Of a DNA stretch of 10,000 nucleotides, positions 7,604-10,000 are shown piece by piece. A program made the position numbers and the translations under genes. A model generated the notes under the pieces. That model made no database searches. It saw only the letters and a list, made by a program, of their open reading frames with translations, and was not told the DNA's origin. Each line of letters opens with the position of its first letter. The stretch's first letter is position 1. Source of the DNA: Isotricha intestinalis (lineage: Eukaryota; Ciliophora; Litostomatea; Vestibuliferida; Isotrichidae); contig JAJJLU010000001.1 of assembly GCA_023807065.1 (NCBI GenBank), forward strand, positions 1 through 10,000, in the 5' to 3' direction.

Positions 7604-7630
7604 ACTATATGGGTTTTTCCCCCATGTAGT
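7604..7630 (+). other. Hairpin abutting the 18S 5' end
   Basis: ACTATATGGG (7604-7613) pairs with CCCATGTAGT (7621-7630). This gives ten pairs including one U-G wobble, with the seven-base loop TTTTTCC. The stem ends exactly where the 18S sequence ACCTGGTTGAT begins, a position suitable for defining the 5' processing cut of pre-18S RNA. Confidence 0.65.
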
Positions 7631-8442
7631 ACCTGGTTGATTCTGCCAGTAGTCATATGCTTGTCTCAAAGACTAAGCCATGCATGTCTAAGTATAAATA
7701 ACTACACAGTAAAACTGCGAATGGCTCATTAAAACAGTTATAGTTTATTTGATACATTAAATGGATAACTGTAGAAAAACTAGAGCTAATACATGCCAAG
7801 GCCGCAAGGTCGTATTTATTAGATAACTTAAATATGAATCATAGTAACTTAGCAAATCTCAATTTCATTGAGATATATCATCCAAGTTTCTGCCCTATCA
7901 GCTTTCGATGGTAGTGTATTGGACTACCATGGCTCTCACGGGTAACAGGGAATTAGGGTTCGATTCTGGAGAAGGAGCCTGAGAAACGGCTACTACATCT
8001 ACGGAAGGCAGCAGGCGCGTAAATTACCCAATCCTGACTCAGGGAGGTGGTGACAAGATATAATGACGCTATGAAAAATAGTGATTATAGTGAGGGTATT
8101 CCAAACCGAACCACAAGTACGATTAGAGGGCAAGTCTGGTGCCAGCAGCCGCGGTAATTCCAGCTCTAATAGCGTATATTAAAGTTGCTGCAGTTAAAAA
8201 GCTCGTAGTTGGATTTCAAGGAACACGTATTCCCCCGGAATATGTGCCCTACTAGCCCTGGGCTGTTACTGTGAGAAAATTAGAGTGTTTAAAGCAAGCT
8301 TTTGCAAGAATACATTAGCATGGAATAACGAATGAGTCTAGAATCTAGGTTTAATTCTAGATCTCGATTAATAGAGACAGTTGGGGGCATTAGTATTTAA
8401 TTGTCAGAGGTGAAATTCTTGGATTTGTTAAAGACTAACGTA

Positions 8443-8488
<46 letters not shown>

Positions 8489-8643
8489 ATAGGGGATCAA
8501 AGACAATCAGATACTGTCGTAGTCCTATCTATAAACTATGCCGACTAGGGATTGGAATGGAAATTCACCATTTCAGTACCTTATGAGAAATCAAAGTCTT
8601 TGGGTTCTGGGGGGAGTATGGTCGCAAGACTGAAACTTAAAGA

Positions 8644-8677
<34 letters not shown>

Positions 8678-8701
8678 GCGGCTTAATTTGACTCAACACG
8701 G

Positions 8702-8740
<39 letters not shown>

Positions 8741-9110
8741 TTGATAGCTCTTTCTTGATTCTATGGGTGGTGGTGCATGGCCGTTCTTAGTTGGTGGAGT
8801 GATTTGTCTGGTTAATTCCGATAACGAACGAGACCTTAACCTGCTAACTAGTCTATTACATTTCATGTAATTTGACTTCTTAGAGGGACTATGTATATCA
8901 AGTACATGGAAGTTTGAGGCAATAACAGGTCTGTGATGCCCTTATATGTCCTGGGCTGCACGCGTGCTACACTGATGCATACAACAAGTGCCTAGCTAGA
9001 CATAGTATGGCAATCTGGAATATGCATCGTGATGGGGATAGATCTTTGCAATTATAGATCTTGAACGAGGAATTCCTAGTAAGTGCAAGTCATCATCTTG
9101 CATTGATTAT

Positions 9111-9151
<41 letters not shown>

Positions 9152-9213
9152 ACCGGGTGATCCGGTGAACCTTTTGGACCTCGCAAGAGGAAAAATAAGT
9201 AAACCATATCACC

Positions 9214-9270
<57 letters not shown>
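7631..9270 (+). rRNA. 18S small-subunit ribosomal RNA
   Basis: This is a complete gene, from ACCTGGTTGATTCTGCCAG (mature 5' end at 7630 or 7631) to the universal 3' end GTAGGTGAACCTGCGG followed by AAGGATCATT. Landmarks in order are the 530 loop GTGCCAGCAGCCGCGGTAA, the GAAATTCTTGGATT region, AAACTTAAAGAAATTGACGG, TGCATGGCCGTTCTTAG, and TGTACACACCGCCCGTCG of the decoding helix. The length, about 1,640 nt, is short for a eukaryote (usually about 1,750-1,800). The AAACAGTTATAGTTTATTTG, GATGGTAGTGTATTGGACTA and short variable-region-4 segments are ciliate-like. Length plus sequence points to Litostomatea. No intron is seen. The start carries GATTCTG instead of the usual GATCCTG. Confidence 0.97.
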
Positions 9271-9365
9271 TACAAAAACTAAACTAAAAACTAACTGGTT
9301 ATTAGAGAGAAATCTCTATTTGAAGTTATAAGAAAAAAATATAACTGAAATGGTTGAATAAAAAC
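9271..9365 (+). other. Internal transcribed spacer 1
   Basis: About 95 nt, very short. It contains two clean hairpins: TAGAGA-GAAA-TCTCTA (9303-9318, a GNRA tetraloop) and AGTTATA / TATAACT (9324-9346, A-rich loop). It is bounded by the 18S 3' end and the 5.8S start. Confidence 0.85.
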
Positions 9366-9515
9366 TAAATTTTCAACGATGGATGTCTTGGCTCCCATAT
9401 CGATGAAGAACGCAGCAAGAATGCGATATGCAGTGTGAATTGCAGAACCACGAATCATCAGATTTTCTAACGTATCTGACACTGGCGTTGAGCCAGTATA
9501 CTTGTTTCAGTGTAC
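9366..9515 (+). rRNA. 5.8S ribosomal RNA
   Basis: Recognised by CAACGATGGATGTCTTGGC, CGATGAAGAACGCAGCAAGA and TGTGAATTGCAGAACCACGA. These segments form the conserved helices with 28S. The 3' part CTTGTTTCAG (9501-9510) is complementary, with one bulge, to CTGAAATCAAG at 9625-9635 near the 28S 5' end, which gives the standard 5.8S-28S helix. The length, about 150 nt, is normal; the ends are good to a few bases. Confidence 0.95.
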
Positions 9516-9618
9516 GTAACCAAACACATAAACAAAATGTATGAGAAGTTCTCATATGAAATAAATGCTCTTTGTAGCAGTCACAGTAATGTGAACCTAT
9601 AAGGAGGATTATCCAAAT
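9516..9618 (+). other. Internal transcribed spacer 2
   Basis: About 100 nt, with a strong hairpin at 9540-9556 (TATGAGA-AGT-TCTCATA). It is short compared with the 200-nt-plus spacers of many eukaryotes. The border with 28S is set by the helix to 5.8S. Confidence 0.8.
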
Positions 9619-9653
9619 TGTTACCTGAAATCAAGTAAGATGACCCGCTGGAC

Positions 9654-9684
<31 letters not shown>

Positions 9685-10000
9685 TTAACAAAGATTGCCT
9701 TAGTAAGGGCGACTGAACCGGCAAAAGCTCGAAATTGAAATCGTTGATTCAAAGAATCTACGAATTGTAATCAGGTCCGCCGAAATACGGATATCATCTT
9801 AATCAGGTCGAATCCTGAGCCAAAGAGAGTGAGAGCCTCGTAGAGTGTTATCCGAAACAGGGGGATCACACAAGAGTCGGGTTGCTTGGAACTGCAGCCC
9901 TAAATTCGGGAGATATGAATCTTCCAAAGCTAAATATGGATGGGAGACCGATAGCGAACAAGTACTGTGAAGGAAAGATGAAAAGGACTTTGAAAAGAGA
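9619..10000 (+). rRNA. 28S large-subunit ribosomal RNA, 5' part
   Basis: Begins with TTACCTGAAATCAAGTAAGA and GACCCGCTGGACTTAAGCAT, the conserved 28S 5' region, followed by AAGCGGAGGAAAAGAAA and, further on, GAGAGTGAGAGCCTCGTAGA. It also contains ACCGATAGCGAACAAGTAC and GTGAAGGAAAGATGAAAAG, which lead into the D1/D2 area. The gene is cut by the window end after about 380 nt of several thousand. Confidence 0.95.

Larger units (their letters stand above)
7126..7630 (+). other. 5' external transcribed spacer (probable)
   Basis: About 500 nt upstream of 18S with more balanced composition than the spacer. Short open frames here (7188-7487 and its antisense partners) show no conserved protein features, so I treat them as chance. 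It begins near the long hairpin and ends with the hairpin that abuts the 18S 5' end. The transcription start is not visible, so the left border is approximate. Confidence 0.5.

Noticed and set aside
7188..7669. Open frames on both strands upstream of 18S
   Set aside because: They lie in the probable 5' ETS and one runs into 18S; no conserved protein features.
7957..7970. GGTTCGATTC as a tRNA T-arm
   Set aside because: It is conserved 18S sequence, with no acceptor or anticodon arms around it. I found no tRNA gene in the window.
9291..9555. Minus-strand open frames across ITS1, 5.8S and ITS2
   Set aside because: Antisense to rRNA operon sequence, explained by the conserved 5.8S gene.

Overview
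The window looks like nuclear DNA of a ciliate. The non-rRNA part is extremely AT-rich. The small-subunit rRNA has a ciliate-like sequence and is unusually short, about 1,640 nt. Short genes of that size are typical of Litostomatea, the class that includes the rumen and gut trichostomes, so that is my best placement; the genus is open. In-frame TGA codons fall where a ubiquitin-like fusion protein and a zinc-finger-like protein appear to need tryptophan. This suggests a code in which UGA means Trp.

Layout. Positions 1-302 are featureless AT-rich DNA. From 303 to 5348 there are four protein-coding loci on the minus strand: a Cys/His zinc-finger-like protein (303-1008), an unrecognised protein (about 1281-1695), a coiled-coil TLDc protein (1841-3002) and a ubiquitin-like/zinc-ribbon fusion protein (4598-5348). 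A badly broken unrecognised coding region lies on the plus strand (3118-4600), tail to tail with the ubiquitin-like gene. All are interrupted by frame changes. Two of those in the TLDc gene fall in A-runs of 9 and 11 bases, and the one in the ubiquitin-like gene falls in an A-run of 5, so assembly or sequencing indels compete with real gene decay. Four copies of a 14-bp palindromic motif (GATTGRGMCCMATC-like) lie near the 5' sides of the minus-strand genes, and no other GC-rich intergenic motif recurs.

A 5S rRNA gene follows on the minus strand (5718-5833) with its Pol III T-run. Then comes 1.2 kb of AT-rich spacer, a probable promoter/5' ETS region (about 7075-7630) with two strong hairpins, and the rRNA operon on the plus strand: 18S (7631-9270), ITS1, 5.8S (about 9366-9515), ITS2 and the first ~380 nt of 28S, which runs off the window.

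How the parts relate. All four rRNA species for the ribosome are encoded within about 4.3 kb, with the 5S opposed to the large operon. The protein genes show no shared pathway. TLDc and ubiquitin-like/zinc-ribbon proteins form large families in several protists. I found no tRNA, CRISPR array or transposase. I see no complete novel system; the most informative signals are the UGA codons, the recurring palindrome and the rRNA-processing hairpins.
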